From assembly GCF_000934845.1 (NCBI RefSeq), contig NZ_JXIQ01000078.1, positions 1 to 64,000 of the forward strand: DNA of 64,000 nucleotides, written 5' to 3'. This DNA is from Mesobacillus subterraneus. GTDB lineage: Bacteria > Bacillota > Bacilli > Bacillales > Cytobacillaceae. Positions within the stretch are counted from its first letter, which is position 1; each line of letters opens with the position of its first letter. The notes beneath the pieces are model-generated. The model saw only the letters and a list, made by a program, of their open reading frames with translations. It had not been told where the DNA came from and did not search any database. Below are positions 38,600-47,633 of the stretch, piece after piece. A program made the translations under genes and the position numbers.

Positions 38600-39537
38600 T
38601 TCAGCTGCAAAACATAAACGAAACGCTGAAAAAGCTCGCTAATAACGAAAGCTTTCAGGACCGGTATGTGGCACTCAAAAGACAGGTCATGCAAGATCAG
38701 ACCATCAAACAATTCCTCGATGAAAATGCAGACTTTATCACCAGGGAAATGCTTGATGGCAGCATGTCCAAGCTGTATGAGTATTCCAACCAGAGCAAGA
38801 ATTGTAAAAATTGTGAAAGTCTCACAGCTTGCAAAAATATGATCAAAGGCTATGAACCTCAGCTTTTTATTAAAGGCAAATACATTGATGTTAAATACGA
38901 TCGCTGTAAAAAGAAGGTCATGTATGATGAGCAGCAAAAGAACGCTCGGCTGATCAACAGCATCTATGTGCCGAAGGAAATCCTTAAAGCATCCTTTGGG
39001 GAAATTGAACTGGATGACGCGGCGAGATTCAAAGCGATAAAATTGGCGAAGGATTTTGTTGAAAACTATGAACCTGGCCTGAAACAAAAAGGTTTGTTCC
39101 TGCATGGACCGTTCGGAACGGGCAAGTCATACCTTCTTGGTGCGATTGCCAACGAATTGGCCCAAAAGCAGATCAGTTCTTTGATTGTATATGTTCCGGA
39201 ATTTTTCAGAGAAATGAAGAATGCGATTGGGGATCATTCGGTCAACGACAAGCTGGAAGCGATCAAAAAGGCCGATGTCCTGATGCTTGATGATATTGGA
39301 GCGGAGACGATGAGCAGCTGGGTCAGGGATGAAATCCTTGGAACAATTCTGCAATTTCGCATGCTTGAAAATTTACCTACCTTTTTTACTTCCAACTACG
39401 ATCTTCCCGGGCTTGAACACCATCTGACACACAGCCAACGAGGAGAAGAAGAGCAGCTAAAGGCGGCAAGAATTATGGAACGAATCAAATACCTTGCTCA
39501 GCCGGTTAAAGTAGAGGGCAAGAACCGCAGAGTGTAA
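38596..39537 (+). CDS. dnaI: Primosomal protein DnaI (helicase loader)
   Basis: AAA+ ATPase that delivers the replicative helicase to DNA. The 313-aa protein has an N-terminal zinc-binding/helicase-interaction domain (CKNCESLTAC and a later YDRCKKK) and a C-terminal AAA+ domain with Walker A GPFGTGKS at 171-178 and Walker B VLMLDDIGAE. The exact start is unclear: GTG 38596 overlaps the ribosome site GGGAGG, while CTG 38605 would have ideal spacing but is a rare codon. It is coupled to dnaB by overlap. Confidence 0.94.
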   Translation: MIQLQNINETLKKLANNESFQDRYVALKRQVMQDQTIKQFLDENADFITREMLDGSMSKLYEYSNQSKNCKNCESLTACKNMIKGYEPQLFIKGKYIDVKYDRCKKKVMYDEQQKNARLINSIYVPKEILKASFGEIELDDAARFKAIKLAKDFVENYEPGLKQKGLFLHGPFGTGKSYLLGAIANELAQKQISSLIVYVPEFFREMKNAIGDHSVNDKLEAIKKADVLMLDDIGAETMSSWVRDEILGTILQFRMLENLPTFFTSNYDLPGLEHHLTHSQRGEEEQLKAARIMERIKYLAQPVKVEGKNRRV

Positions 39538-39539
39538 AA

Positions 39540-39575
39540 GTAGGCGCAGCGAGAAGGCTGTAGCCTATTTTTTTT
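39540..39575 (+). terminator. Terminator after dnaI
   Basis: TAGGC-G-CAGC and GCTG-TA-GCCTA form an interrupted stem running into eight T residues. Confidence 0.75.
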
Positions 39576-39668
39576 GTTCTTTACTTTTTCTCAGGCCATC
39601 TAGAGACTTCTAAATTGTCTAAGTCCCCCATATATATAATCAGGGATTATTTAAAAGGGGGGATATGG

Positions 39669-40544
39669 TTGATTGAAATCATCTTCCAAAAAAACGAGGA
39701 TGCCTGGAAATTATACCAATATTTAGTTACCAGACTTGCTTCTTTGCAGGAAAAAAGTTCCATTCTTCTAAATGAAGATCAAAATAGAGTGTTGATTCCA
39801 GAAGCGTTTTTTGCGACAGGAAAATTAGCGGAATTGAAGATATGCCTGCATGATTTTATCTTGAAACTGAAACGGGATGACTGGCTAAGAAGCATCCTAG
39901 CAGAATCTTATTTTTACACAGAAAGGGAAGAACAGGATCAAATCCTGGATATCCTCTATTCAGTCCTCGAAGGGAACCGAAAGGAACTGGCCACTTTTAT
40001 CGAAGGTGTCGAAGAACCAGGGGACATTAAAAAGTCAATCAATGATATTCTTGATGAGCGGATCTCATTTTCGTTTGATTCCTTTGTCGTATTCAGGCTG
40101 AAGGCTTATTTTGAACAGCTTACCAAATGGATAGAAATCGCCATTGATGAGTATAAAATGGAACAGGAGTATCAGGTGTTTCTTCATACATTGCGAAGTT
40201 TTTTGAAAGACAGAAGCCCGCAAATGCCTTATTTATATTTGGTCATCGATGAAAATATGGCCTTCTTTAATCAGGAGTTTACGGAAATGAAGCGGAATGA
40301 ATTGGTTAAAACGATTGACCGAAGACTGCTTGTCAATCACCCAGTCTACGTCGATTCCGGAACGATTGCGCCGCTGCTGTCGATCGCACCGCAAACGATT
40401 TTCCTCTACACTGATGATGCGCATCAGCCGTTAGTGAGAACGATCATTAACTTGTTTGAGGAACGGGTGAAAATCAACCCAATTTCCACTTTCGAACAGG
40501 AAAGAGTAAATTTTTTGAATGAAGATCATGAAAACATCCGATAG
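39669..40544 (+). CDS. ytxC: Putative sporulation protein YtxC
   Basis: A 291-aa soluble protein matching the YtxC family, linked to sporulation by name only. No catalytic motif is evident; it is rich in aromatic and acidic residues (SYFYTEREEQDQILDILYS, YLYLVIDENMAFFN). The start is TTG at 39669, six bases after GGGGGG. The frame opens at a TTG 18 codons earlier without a ribosome site, and an ATG in between is out of frame. Confidence 0.88.
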   Translation: MIEIIFQKNEDAWKLYQYLVTRLASLQEKSSILLNEDQNRVLIPEAFFATGKLAELKICLHDFILKLKRDDWLRSILAESYFYTEREEQDQILDILYSVLEGNRKELATFIEGVEEPGDIKKSINDILDERISFSFDSFVVFRLKAYFEQLTKWIEIAIDEYKMEQEYQVFLHTLRSFLKDRSPQMPYLYLVIDENMAFFNQEFTEMKRNELVKTIDRRLLVNHPVYVDSGTIAPLLSIAPQTIFLYTDDAHQPLVRTIINLFEERVKINPISTFEQERVNFLNEDHENIR

Positions 40545-40549
40545 CCCAC

Positions 40550-40578
40550 TTGATTTTCAAAACATTACAAACTATAAT
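40550..40578 (+). promoter_or_regulatory. Sigma-A promoter of thrS
   Basis: TTGATT (40550-40555) and TATAAT (40573-40578) are 17 bases apart. The -35 box begins just after the ytxC stop codon. Confidence 0.75.
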
Positions 40579-40584
40579 TACCTA

Positions 40585-40858
40585 CATACTAAACGAATAG
40601 TAAATGTAATGATGAGGATATGGGCATTCTTGAAAGGTTTGCAGAGAGGGAAGGCGCGGCTGAAAACTTCCTAACACAAAAGAAACGCTTACCACCTCTA
40701 AACTCCAGCTGTGAACGCCTTTAGGGCAAGTATTGGCTGGCGGCAGAAGCCGTTATCGCAACCAGAGCCATTCATGCATGAGTATTGCGCAGGAATGGGA
40801 ATTGGGTGGAACCACGTGTGATCAAACTCGTCCCTGTTTTTAGGGACGGGTTTTTTAT
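40585..40858 (+). promoter_or_regulatory. T-box leader of thrS
   Basis: The T-box core TGGGTGGAACCACG (40803-40816) is followed by a terminator: AAACTCGTCCCT (40824-40835) pairs with AGGGACGGGTTT (40842-40853), then a T run. The leader begins with a GATGAGGATAT Stem I start. Uncharged tRNA-Thr should favour the antiterminator. An ACC triplet near 40691 could be the specifier, but I could not confirm the loop. It fills the gene-free gap before thrS. Confidence 0.93.
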
Positions 40859-40903
40859 TTTTTGCGCAAAAATTGCGCCACATAGGAATAGGAGGAAAAG
40901 CCA

Positions 40904-42835
40904 ATGGCAGACATGTTAAAAATATCGTTTCCAGATGGAGCAGTGAAGGATTTTCCGGCAGGCATTACTACAGAAGATATCGCCAGTTCAATCAGTCCGG
41001 GGCTTAAAAAAAAGGCCATTGCCGGAATGGTGAATGGAAAGCCGTATGATCTCCGCAGACCGATCGAGGAAGATGCGGCGATCGAAATTGTCACTCCGGA
41101 TCACCCAGAAGCACTTGAAATCCTGCGACACAGTACCGCTCACTTAATGGCACAGGCAGTCAAACGCCTGTATAAAGGGGTAAACCTCGGGGTAGGGCCA
41201 GTAATTGAAGACGGCTTTTATTACGATATCGACATGGAGCATTCGCTTACTCCGGAAGATTTGCCGGAGATTGAAAAGGAAATGAAGAAAATCATCAACG
41301 AGAATCTGGAGATTGTCCGCAAAGAAGTAAGCCGTGAAGAAGCAGTTAGCTTTTTTAATGACCTTGGCGATCCTTATAAGCTAGAGTTGATTGAAGCGAT
41401 TCCGGCAGATGAGAAGGTCACTCTTTATCAACAGGGAGACTTTGTCGATCTTTGCCGTGGAGTACACGTGCCTTCTACTGGCAAGCTGAAGGAATTCAAA
41501 TTGCTGAGCATCGCCGGTGCTTACTGGCGCGGCAACAGTGACAACAAAATGCTTCAACGTATTTACGGTACAGCCTTTTTCAACAAGGAGGATCTGAAGG
41601 AGCATTTAAGACTGCTTGAAGAAGCGAAGGAACGTGACCACCGCAAGCTTGGCAAAGAACTGAGCCTGTTCACAAACTCGCAGAAGGTCGGTCAGGGGCT
41701 TCCGCTTTGGCTTCCGAAAGGCGCGACGATCCGCCGTATCATTGAGCGCTATATTGTCGATAAAGAAGTCAGCCTCGGCTATGACCATGTGTATACACCA
41801 GTCTTGGGCAGTGTCGAGCTTTACAAAACTTCCGGCCACTGGGACCACTACCAGGAAAACATGTTCCCGGTCATGGAAATGGACAATGAACAGCTTGTCT
41901 TGAGACCGATGAACTGTCCTCACCATATGATGGTGTATAAAAACAGCATCCACAGCTATAGGGAGCTGCCGATCAGGATTGCTGAGCTTGGAACGATGCA
42001 CCGTTATGAAATGTCCGGCGCATTGGCTGGCCTCCAGCGTGTGCGAGGAATGACTCTCAACGATGCTCACCTTTTTGTTCGCCCGGATCAGATAAAAGAA
42101 GAGTTCAAACGTGTCGTTGAACTTGTGCTTGCAGTTTATGCTGATTTTGATATGACTGATTACTCGTTCCGTCTGTCCTACCGCGACCCAGAAGACAAAG
42201 AGAAATATTTTGATGATGATGAAATGTGGGAAAAGGCTCAGTCCATGCTTAAAGAGGCGATGGATGAAATGGGACTCGATTATTTTGAAGCAGATGGGGA
42301 AGCGGCATTTTACGGACCAAAGCTGGATGTGCAGGTCAAGACTGCGCTTGGCAAAGAAGAGACATTGTCCACTGTTCAGCTCGATTTCCTGCTTCCTGAG
42401 CGTTTTGACCTGACTTATATCGGGGAAGACGGCAAGCAGCATCGTCCAGTTGTTATCCACCGTGGTGTTGTCTCGACTATGGAACGTTTCGTTGCCTTCT
42501 TGATCGAAGAATACAAGGGAGCTTTCCCGACATGGCTGGCTCCAATTCAGGCTCAAATCATCCCGGTTTCACCTGCTGTTCACTATGATTATGCAAGGGA
42601 AATCCAGGAAAAGCTGAAAGCAGAAGGCTTCCGCGTCGAGTTGGACGGCCGTGATGAGAAGATTGGCTACAAAATTCGGGAAGCGCAAATGCAGAAAATT
42701 CCTTATATGCTGGTTGTCGGAGACAAGGAAGTTGCCGACAAATCAGTCAACGTCCGTCCATACAGCGAACAGAATTCCGAGACTATCTCCTTCGATGAAT
42801 TCCTTGAATTATTCAGGAAGGACGCGAAGATATAG
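40904..42835 (+). CDS. thrS: Threonyl-tRNA synthetase
   Basis: Charges tRNA-Thr. The 643-aa class II enzyme has all domains: TGS (about 1-65), the editing domain with [20 protein letters not shown] and [10 protein letters not shown], the catalytic core ([36 protein letters not shown]), and the anticodon-binding domain (about 540-643). GGAGG precedes the ATG. Expression is governed by the T-box leader. Confidence 0.97.
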   Translation: MADMLKISFPDGAVKDFPAGITTEDIASSISPGLKKKAIAGMVNGKPYDLRRPIEEDAAIEIVTPDHPEALEILRHSTAHLMAQAVKRLYKGVNLGVGPVIEDGFYYDIDMEHSLTPEDLPEIEKEMKKIINENLEIVRKEVSREEAVSFFNDLGDPYKLELIEAIPADEKVTLYQQGDFVDLCRGVHVPSTGKLKEFKLLSIAGAYWRGNSDNKMLQRIYGTAFFNKEDLKEHLRLLEEAKERDHRKLGKELSLFTNSQKVGQGLPLWLPKGATIRRIIERYIVDKEVSLGYDHVYTPVLGSVELYKTSGHWDHYQENMFPVMEMDNEQLVLRPMNCPHHMMVYKNSIHSYRELPIRIAELGTMHRYEMSGALAGLQRVRGMTLNDAHLFVRPDQIKEEFKRVVELVLAVYADFDMTDYSFRLSYRDPEDKEKYFDDDEMWEKAQSMLKEAMDEMGLDYFEADGEAAFYGPKLDVQVKTALGKEETLSTVQLDFLLPERFDLTYIGEDGKQHRPVVIHRGVVSTMERFVAFLIEEYKGAFPTWLAPIQAQIIPVSPAVHYDYAREIQEKLKAEGFRVELDGRDEKIGYKIREAQMQKIPYMLVVGDKEVADKSVNVRPYSEQNSETISFDEFLELFRKDAKI

Positions 42836-42940
42836 GAAAGGCTTTGATCACAAGTTCGTATTCAATCGGCTTTTATGTAAAAAAAAGATTGCAGCCTGTA
42901 TGGCTATCTGCTAAAATACCTTTTGTTGCAGTTAATTCGT

Positions 42941-42969
42941 TTGACACATCAAATACATTATGCTATATT
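42941..42969 (+). promoter_or_regulatory. Sigma-A promoter of infC-rpmI-rplT
   Basis: A consensus TTGACA (42941-42946) and TATATT (42964-42969) are 17 bases apart, giving a leader of about 250 bases. Confidence 0.85.
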
Positions 42970-42975
42970 AGCAAG

Positions 42976-43120
42976 AGTGAACTGAATACAAGTTTTAGGA
43001 AAGAAGAAGCACCCGCTTCTCACCTGGCTGACGCATTCACAGCTGTTGGCAGGTAATACGTAAACGTCTGATTATTTTGTTTCCGTAAGTGTGGGTGTCA
43101 TTGCCTGCACTTTTTTTATT
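42976..43120 (+). promoter_or_regulatory. Ribosomal protein L20 autoregulatory leader
   Basis: The segment GAAGAAGCACCCGCTTCTC, then CACCTGGCTGACG, and later AGCTGTTGGCAGGT (43003-43054) is the Bacillus L20 leader, which mimics L20-binding rRNA. It ends in a terminator at 43085-43118. L20 binding is known to promote termination upstream of infC, limiting the whole operon. Confidence 0.88.
43085..43118 (+). terminator. Leader terminator upstream of infC
   Basis: AAGTGTGGG and CCTGCACTT pair (with G-T pairs) around TGTCATTG and run into seven T residues. Confidence 0.85.
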
Positions 43121-43227
43121 GCAAAATAAAAATGGACTCTTATTGGGTGAGCAAGATAAAAGGCTTTGTCCTTGCAATATACTTCTTCTCCTTAACAATG
43201 TATTCGATAAAACCATGGAGGTGGCTA

Positions 43228-43749
43228 ATTATTAGCAAAGATGCGATGTTATTAAACGAGGGAATTCGCGCTCGCGAAATTCGTCTGATTGATCAAAACG
43301 GCGAGCAATTAGGAATTAAATCCAAAGCTGAGGCTCTTGAGATCGCAACGCGCGTCAATCTTGATCTTGTGCTTGTTGCTCCGAACGCGAAGCCTCCTGT
43401 AGGCAGAATTATGGACTACGGAAAATTCAAGTTCGAACAGCAAAAGAAAGAAAGAGAAGCACGTAAGAACCAAAAGATCATCACAACAAAAGAAGTCCGT
43501 CTTAGCCCGACAATTGATGAGCATGACTTCAACACGAAGCTTCGCAACGCTATCAAGTTCTTGGAAAAAGGCGATAAAGTAAAAGCATCCATCCGTTTTA
43601 AAGGACGTGCTATTACTCATAAGGAAATCGGTCAGCGTGTTCTTGATCGCTTCTCAGAAGCATGCAAAGAAGTAGCGACAATCGAATCGCATCCAAAAAT
43701 GGATGGCCGAAGCATGTTCCTGGTACTAGCACCCAAAACTGAAAAGTAA
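43228..43749 (+). CDS. infC: Translation initiation factor IF-3
   Basis: Binds the 30S subunit and checks start-codon pairing. The real start is ATT at 43228: GGAGGTGG lies directly upstream, the product then begins [17 protein letters not shown] as in B. subtilis IF3, and no ATG fits. A frame extension 32 codons upstream covers leader sequence only. The 173-aa protein has the N domain ([18 protein letters not shown]) and C domain ([25 protein letters not shown]). Use of AUU is the known IF3 autoregulation device. Confidence 0.95.
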   Translation: MISKDAMLLNEGIRAREIRLIDQNGEQLGIKSKAEALEIATRVNLDLVLVAPNAKPPVGRIMDYGKFKFEQQKKEREARKNQKIITTKEVRLSPTIDEHDFNTKLRNAIKFLEKGDKVKASIRFKGRAITHKEIGQRVLDRFSEACKEVATIESHPKMDGRSMFLVLAPKTEK

Positions 43750-43765
43750 CGAGGAGGAAGTCCCT

Positions 43766-43966
43766 ATGCCAAAAATGAAAACACACCGCGGCACAGCCAA
43801 GCGTTTCAAGAAAACTGGAACTGGCAAGCTTAAGCGTTCACACGCATTCACTAGCCACTTATTCGCAAACAAATCTACAAAAGCTAAGCGTAAGCTTCGC
43901 AAATCTGCAATGGTTTCCAAAGGCGATTTCAAACGTATTCGTCACATGCTTGACAACATTAAGTAA
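43766..43966 (+). CDS. rpmI: 50S ribosomal protein L35
   Basis: A 66-aa, very basic ribosomal protein beginning [20 protein letters not shown], the L35 signature. It lies 16 bases after infC with a GAGGAGG ribosome site and is co-transcribed with infC and rplT. Confidence 0.98.
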   Translation: MPKMKTHRGTAKRFKKTGTGKLKRSHAFTSHLFANKSTKAKRKLRKSAMVSKGDFKRIRHMLDNIK

Positions 43967-44003
43967 ACTCGAGAAATCTCGATTTATATAGGAGGGAAAT
44001 TAC

Positions 44004-44363
44004 ATGCCACGTGTAAAAGGCGGTACAGTTACGCGCAAGCGTCGTAAAAAAGTCATCAAATTAGCTAAAGGTTATTATGGTTCTAAACATACATTATACA
44101 AAGTTGCTAACCAGCAGGTTATGAAATCCCTAATGTATGCATTCCGCGACCGTCGTCAGAAGAAGCGCGACTTCCGCAAACTTTGGATCGCTCGTATCAA
44201 CGCAGCAGCACGCATGAACGGTCTCTCATACAGCCGGTTAATGCACGGCCTTAAGCTTGCTGGTATCGAAGTAAACCGCAAGATGCTTGCTGAATTGGCA
44301 ATAAGCGATGCTCAAGCATTCACTCAGTTGGCTGATACAGCAAAGCAACAATTAAACAAGTAA
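44004..44363 (+). CDS. rplT: 50S ribosomal protein L20
   Basis: A 119-aa ribosomal assembly protein ([36 protein letters not shown]-like [19 protein letters not shown]). It is also the regulator that acts on the leader of its own operon. AGGAGGG precedes the ATG. Confidence 0.98.
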   Translation: MPRVKGGTVTRKRRKKVIKLAKGYYGSKHTLYKVANQQVMKSLMYAFRDRRQKKRDFRKLWIARINAAARMNGLSYSRLMHGLKLAGIEVNRKMLAELAISDAQAFTQLADTAKQQLNK

Positions 44364-44369
44364 GGAAGA

Positions 44370-44398
44370 CAACCATTCTCACTGGAGGGTGGTTTTTC
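44370..44398 (+). terminator. Terminator of infC-rpmI-rplT
   Basis: AACCATT and GGGTGGTT pair with two G-T pairs around a short loop, followed by TTTCTTTT. Confidence 0.7.
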
Positions 44399-44421
44399 TT
44401 TTACTATGAGGACGTGGGGTT

Positions 44422-44694
44422 ATGGAAAAAATTTTTGCTGGCTTGATTTTTGTGATGAATCTAGGGGCATTTTTGACCATGGGATTGGATAAACGGCGAG
44501 CAAGACACAATCAATATCGAATAAGGGAAAAAACACTTTGGTATATTGCCTTCTTTGGCGGAGCGGTTGGGGCAACAACAGGAATGAAGTATTTTAGGCA
44601 TAAGACGAAGCATAGCCAATTTGCGTATGGCATGCCGATTCTTGCAGTGATCGAGATTGGTATCTTTGCCTATTTATTTACATTGTTCGGATAA
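44422..44694 (+). CDS. ysdA: DUF1294 membrane protein YsdA
   Basis: A 90-aa membrane protein with three hydrophobic segments (about 2-20, 38-54, 68-88) and the DUF1294 signature MGLDKRRARHNQYRIRE and GGAVGATTGMKYFRHKTKH. Function unknown. It follows rplT as in B. subtilis. Confidence 0.93.
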   Translation: MEKIFAGLIFVMNLGAFLTMGLDKRRARHNQYRIREKTLWYIAFFGGAVGATTGMKYFRHKTKHSQFAYGMPILAVIEIGIFAYLFTLFG

Positions 44695-44710
44695 TAGTGC
44701 AAAGATGTTT

Positions 44711-44860
44711 CATTTAGCTCCAGCGTCTAGGAGTCTGTCCGGCGGAGTGAAATCCACGTATTTTTATTTAAAATGAATGTTTTTATACAATAAAACGGAT
44801 GAATAGGAAGCATTCTCGCAGAATTATACGCTAAAAAATTTTTATCGGACAGACTTCTTG
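44711..44860. repeat. Inverted-repeat-bounded intergenic element
   Basis: AGTCTGTCCG at 44732-44741 has its exact reverse complement CGGACAGACT at 44846-44855, bounding an AT-rich centre. The left end AGCGTCTAGGAGTCTGTCCG (44722-44741) recurs with one change at 62718-62737. It lies in the convergent gap between ysdA and ysdB. No transposase is encoded. Confidence 0.55.
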
Positions 44861-44894
44861 CCCCCCTGAGATGCTTTGGGCCGCCTAAGATAGC

Positions 44895-44927
44895 AAAAGC
44901 GTCCGTAATAGGGCCGGACGCTTTTCC
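44895..44927. terminator. Terminator between convergent ysdA and ysdB
   Basis: AAAAGCGTCCG and CGGACGCTTTT form an 11-base stem. It probably serves ysdB on the minus strand, with A residues becoming a U run. Confidence 0.8.
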
Positions 44928-44933
44928 ATTTCA

Positions 44934-45320
44934 TCATTTATCGTTTGCCATAAATTCCTTAACTGGGCTTTTCCAGTCGATTTTAGCGTCGGGATACTTG
45001 TCACGGATTTTTTGTTCGATAAACTGGAAGTCTTCAAGCACGAGTCTCTTTAAGGAAGAAGTTTCCTTGGGCCAGATGAAAATGGAAACGACTTCGAGTG
45101 CAGACGAAGTTATACTTACATACTTCTCTCCCTCAAACAAAACCCCTTTGTAAGTCACCAAAAAGTTTTTGCGGGCATTGGTTTGGTCATCCAATAAAAA
45201 GAAGCGCTTCTGCTCATGTGCAAGCTCCAGCTTCCGTTTCGGGTGGAATACATACTTCCCTCCACTGTAGATTAGGAAAAGGAATAGTAGCAAGAAAATA
45301 AGACGTAAAAGCAGAATCAT
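44934..45320 (-). CDS. ysdB: Sigma-W-regulon membrane protein YsdB
   Basis: A 128-aa protein with an N-terminal membrane helix (about 2-18, LLLRLIFLLLFLFLIYSGG) and a soluble domain on the other side (residues 25-128). It matches YsdB, a member of the B. subtilis sigma-W cell-envelope stress regulon whose function is unclear. GGAGGGG lies before the ATG and a textbook sigma-W promoter stands upstream. Confidence 0.9.
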   Translation of the reverse strand: MILLLRLIFLLLFLFLIYSGGKYVFHPKRKLELAHEQKRFFLLDDQTNARKNFLVTYKGVLFEGEKYVSITSSALEVVSIFIWPKETSSLKRLVLEDFQFIEQKIRDKYPDAKIDWKSPVKEFMANDK

Positions 45321-45351
45321 AACTGCCCCTCCAATACGGAATTTCCTTATT

Positions 45352-45377
45352 TACGGATGAGATTCAAAATAGTTTCA
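45352..45377 (-). promoter_or_regulatory. Sigma-W promoter of ysdB
   Basis: On the minus strand TGAAAC (45377-45372) and CGTA (45355-45352) are separated by exactly 16 bases, the ECF sigma-W consensus. The predicted start point is about 25 bases before the ysdB ATG. Confidence 0.85.
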
Positions 45378-45438
45378 ACCAATTGATAATTGATCTATAC
45401 TTTTTTTGGGTAAAAAAAATACGAGGTGAAGCCAAATT

Positions 45439-45930
45439 ATGAATACGAACAAACTATTTCAGATGCAAAAAGCACTTGACAGCTATATTGAGCGGCACCA
45501 TCAATTAGAGAATGATGATTTATTTGACCGCAAGCTGCTTGCATTGCTAGTGGAAATAGGAGAGCTTGCGAATGAGACTAGGTGCTTTAAATTTTGGAGT
45601 GTGAAACCAGCGGCAGAAACAGAAGTGATACTGGAGGAATTTGTGGATGGTGTCCATTTTATCCTGTCGCTCGGGATTGAGTGTGGTTTTGATGATATGG
45701 AATCTATTCTGCCAGGCACATCAACTGAAACCGAAGCAACTAGACAGCTATTGGCAATTTACGACTCTGTCCAAAAATTCAGGAACAGCCGCAGCAGGGA
45801 CTCCTATCTAGAATTATTTCAAGGCTATATAAAGCTTGCCCAGCTGCTTGGTTTAAATGATACGCAAATTGAACAGGCATATATTGCGAAAAATGAAGTA
45901 AATTATCAAAGGCAGCGATCAGGATATTAG
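45439..45930 (+). CDS. Dimeric-type dUTP diphosphatase
   Basis: A 163-aa all-alpha NTP pyrophosphohydrolase of the dUTPase_2/MazG-like type. Metal-binding helices read LLVEIGELANETRCFKFWS and EVILEEFVDGVHFILSLG; the C-terminal motif AYIAKNEVNYQRQ is typical. It should hydrolyse dUTP to dUMP, keeping uracil out of DNA. GAGGTGA precedes the ATG. Substrate range within the family (dUTP, dCTP) is not settled by sequence. Confidence 0.88.
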   Translation: MNTNKLFQMQKALDSYIERHHQLENDDLFDRKLLALLVEIGELANETRCFKFWSVKPAAETEVILEEFVDGVHFILSLGIECGFDDMESILPGTSTETEATRQLLAIYDSVQKFRNSRSRDSYLELFQGYIKLAQLLGLNDTQIEQAYIAKNEVNYQRQRSGY

Positions 45931-45940
45931 GCAGAATTTT

Positions 45941-45970
45941 TTGTACATTGTAGTAGATATCTAGTATAAT
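45941..45970 (+). promoter_or_regulatory. Sigma-A promoter of ysdC
   Basis: TTGTAC (45941-45946) and TATAAT (45965-45970) are 18 bases apart; the start codon follows 36 bases after the -10 box. Confidence 0.7.
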
Positions 45971-46006
45971 TAAGTAGCAAAAATATATATTGAGGGAGTC
46001 GAAATA

Positions 46007-47092
46007 ATGGCTAAATTAGATGAAACATTGACGATGTTAAAAGATTTAACCGATGCCAAAGGCATTCCCGGCAATGAGCGTGAGCCAAGAGAAGTAATGA
46101 AGAGATACATAACTCCATTCGCTGACGAAGTTACAACGGATGGAATAGGCAGCCTTGTTGCCAAGAAAGTTGGAGATGCAAATGGGCCGAAAATCATGGT
46201 TGCCGGCCATCTGGATGAAGTAGGTTTCATGGTGACAAGCATTGATGACAAGGGATTCATCCGCTTTCAGACAGTCGGCGGCTGGTGGAGCCAGGTGATG
46301 CTGGCACAGCGCGTAACAATTGTAACTCGCAAAGGAGAAATTACAGGAATCATTGGCTCAAAGCCGCCTCACATCCTTTCTGCAGAAGTGCGCAAAAAGC
46401 CGATCGATATAAAGGACATGTTCATTGATATCGGTGCATCAAGCCGGGATGAAGCGAAGGAATGGGGGATCACACCTGGAGACATGGTCGTTCCTTATTT
46501 TGAATTCACTGTCATGAACAATGAAAAAATGCTGCTTGCGAAAGCGTGGGATAACCGAATCGGCTGTGCGATTGCCATCGATGTCTTGAAGGGACTTAAA
46601 GATACAGAGCATCCGAATGTAGTATATGGCGTTGGAACAGTTCAGGAAGAAGTAGGCCTTAGAGGGGCAAAAACGTCTGCCCAGATGATTGAACCTGATA
46701 TCGGTTTCGGCGTTGATGTAGGTATTGCCGGCGACACTCCAGGCGTCACAGAAAAAGAAGCTTTAAGCAAAATGGGGGAAGGTCCGCAAATCATCATTTA
46801 TGATGCATCTATGGTGTCTCACAAAGGTCTGCGTGATTTTGTAACCGACTTGGCCGACGAGCTCCATATTCCATACCAATTCGACGCAGTCGCTGGCGGC
46901 GGAACAGACTCAGGGGCGATCCACCTAACACATCGTGGTGTACCGGCGTTGTCTATCACAATTGCGACTCGCTACATCCACTCACATGCAGCGATGCTTC
47001 ACCGTGACGATTACGAAAACGCTGTAAAGCTGATCGTGGAAGTCATCAAGCGTCTTGACAAAGACACAGTCGAAAAACTTACGTATGAATAA
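46007..47092 (+). CDS. ysdC: M42 family metallopeptidase (aminopeptidase) YsdC
   Basis: A 361-aa cytoplasmic di-metal aminopeptidase of the M42/TET type, likely forming dodecameric tetrahedra as family members do. Metal and catalytic residues are visible in [38 protein letters not shown] and the late RYIHSHAA. Role: trimming of peptides released by proteases. A long hairpin terminator follows. Confidence 0.94.
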   Translation: MAKLDETLTMLKDLTDAKGIPGNEREPREVMKRYITPFADEVTTDGIGSLVAKKVGDANGPKIMVAGHLDEVGFMVTSIDDKGFIRFQTVGGWWSQVMLAQRVTIVTRKGEITGIIGSKPPHILSAEVRKKPIDIKDMFIDIGASSRDEAKEWGITPGDMVVPYFEFTVMNNEKMLLAKAWDNRIGCAIAIDVLKGLKDTEHPNVVYGVGTVQEEVGLRGAKTSAQMIEPDIGFGVDVGIAGDTPGVTEKEALSKMGEGPQIIIYDASMVSHKGLRDFVTDLADELHIPYQFDAVAGGGTDSGAIHLTHRGVPALSITIATRYIHSHAAMLHRDDYENAVKLIVEVIKRLDKDTVEKLTYE

Positions 47093-47103
47093 AAAATAAG
47101 ATT

Positions 47104-47149
47104 AAATTGTCCAGAAAACAGCTGAAACATGTTTTCTGGACAATTTTTT
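47104..47149 (+). terminator. Terminator of ysdC
   Basis: Seventeen-base arms at 47104-47120 and 47130-47146 pair perfectly and end in a run of T. Confidence 0.92.
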
Positions 47150-47213
47150 TGTTCCTATAAACGGCAATTCTCTTTCATCCCTACATTTTGGACTGGTATC
47201 ACTACGGAATGAA

Positions 47214-47341
47214 TGACAAATGACCATATTCTCTCCGAAATGAATCATAATCTCTCGAAAAATAGCCATAATCTCTCGCAAATGAACGATAATTTCTCCA
47301 AAAATAGGTATAATCTCTCCCAAATGAACGATAATCTCTAT
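47214..47341. repeat. Minisatellite-like array, exact 21-bp period, six units
   Basis: A TCTCTC-type landmark occurs at 47230, 47251, 47272, 47293, 47314 and 47335, always 21 bases apart. Two unit types alternate (AAATGAACGATAA and AAAAATAGCCATAA), giving a 42-bp higher order. Both strands stay open because 21 is divisible by three; the minus frame reads as heptads such as GEIIPIF, GEIIVHL, REIMAIF. There is no ribosome site, so I regard it as non-coding. It lies between ysdC and sspI, which converge. Confidence 0.8.
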
Positions 47342-47379
47342 TTTTTCCATAAAATAGAAAAAACAAGAATGAGATATAA

Positions 47380-47409
47380 TAAAAAGAACCCCTTATATAT
47401 AAGGAGTCC
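47380..47409 (-). terminator. Terminator of sspI
   Basis: Read on the minus strand, ACTCCTTA and TAAGGGGT pair (with a G-T pair) and are followed by TCTTTTTATT. Confidence 0.7.
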
Positions 47410-47420
47410 TTCCAAAAAAG

Positions 47421-47633
47421 CTATTTTCCCTTTAATCCTGATTCCAAAGCATCCAGCATTTCCTGCTTTTCCGCTTCGGATGCGTTTTGCCAGATTACTT
47501 CGAACAGCACTCCGAGTCCTGGAAGCATTTTTTCTTCGCCGTTTTGGATTGCGTCGACGATGGTGTCCTTCAACTCGTCCTGTGTGTTCCCTGCTACATT
47601 TGATATGACAGCGTTTCTAAGGTTTAGGTTCAT
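47421..47633 (-). CDS. sspI: Small acid-soluble spore protein SspI
   Basis: A 70-aa minor SASP of the H/I type, made in the forespore. It matches SspI closely ([35 protein letters not shown]). AAGGAG precedes the ATG. A CATAATA at about 17 bases from a poor -35 may be a sigma-G -10, but I do not call it. It shows that the organism forms endospores. Confidence 0.95.
   Translation of the reverse strand: MNLNLRNAVISNVAGNTQDELKDTIVDAIQNGEEKMLPGLGVLFEVIWQNASEAEKQEMLDALESGLKGK

Noticed and set aside
40801-40858. Possible independent small RNA at the thrS terminator
   Set aside because: The T-box core and terminator arrangement explain it fully as a leader.
41606-42556. 316-codon antisense frame inside thrS
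   Set aside because: A shadow of the strongly codon-biased thrS gene; low-complexity H/F-rich product with no recognisable domain.
47102-47608. Heptad-repeat open frames on both strands (47213-47608 plus, 47102-47350 minus)
   Set aside because: They are open because the 21-bp period is divisible by three. They lack ribosome sites, and overlap the ysdC terminator (minus frame) or sspI (plus frame).
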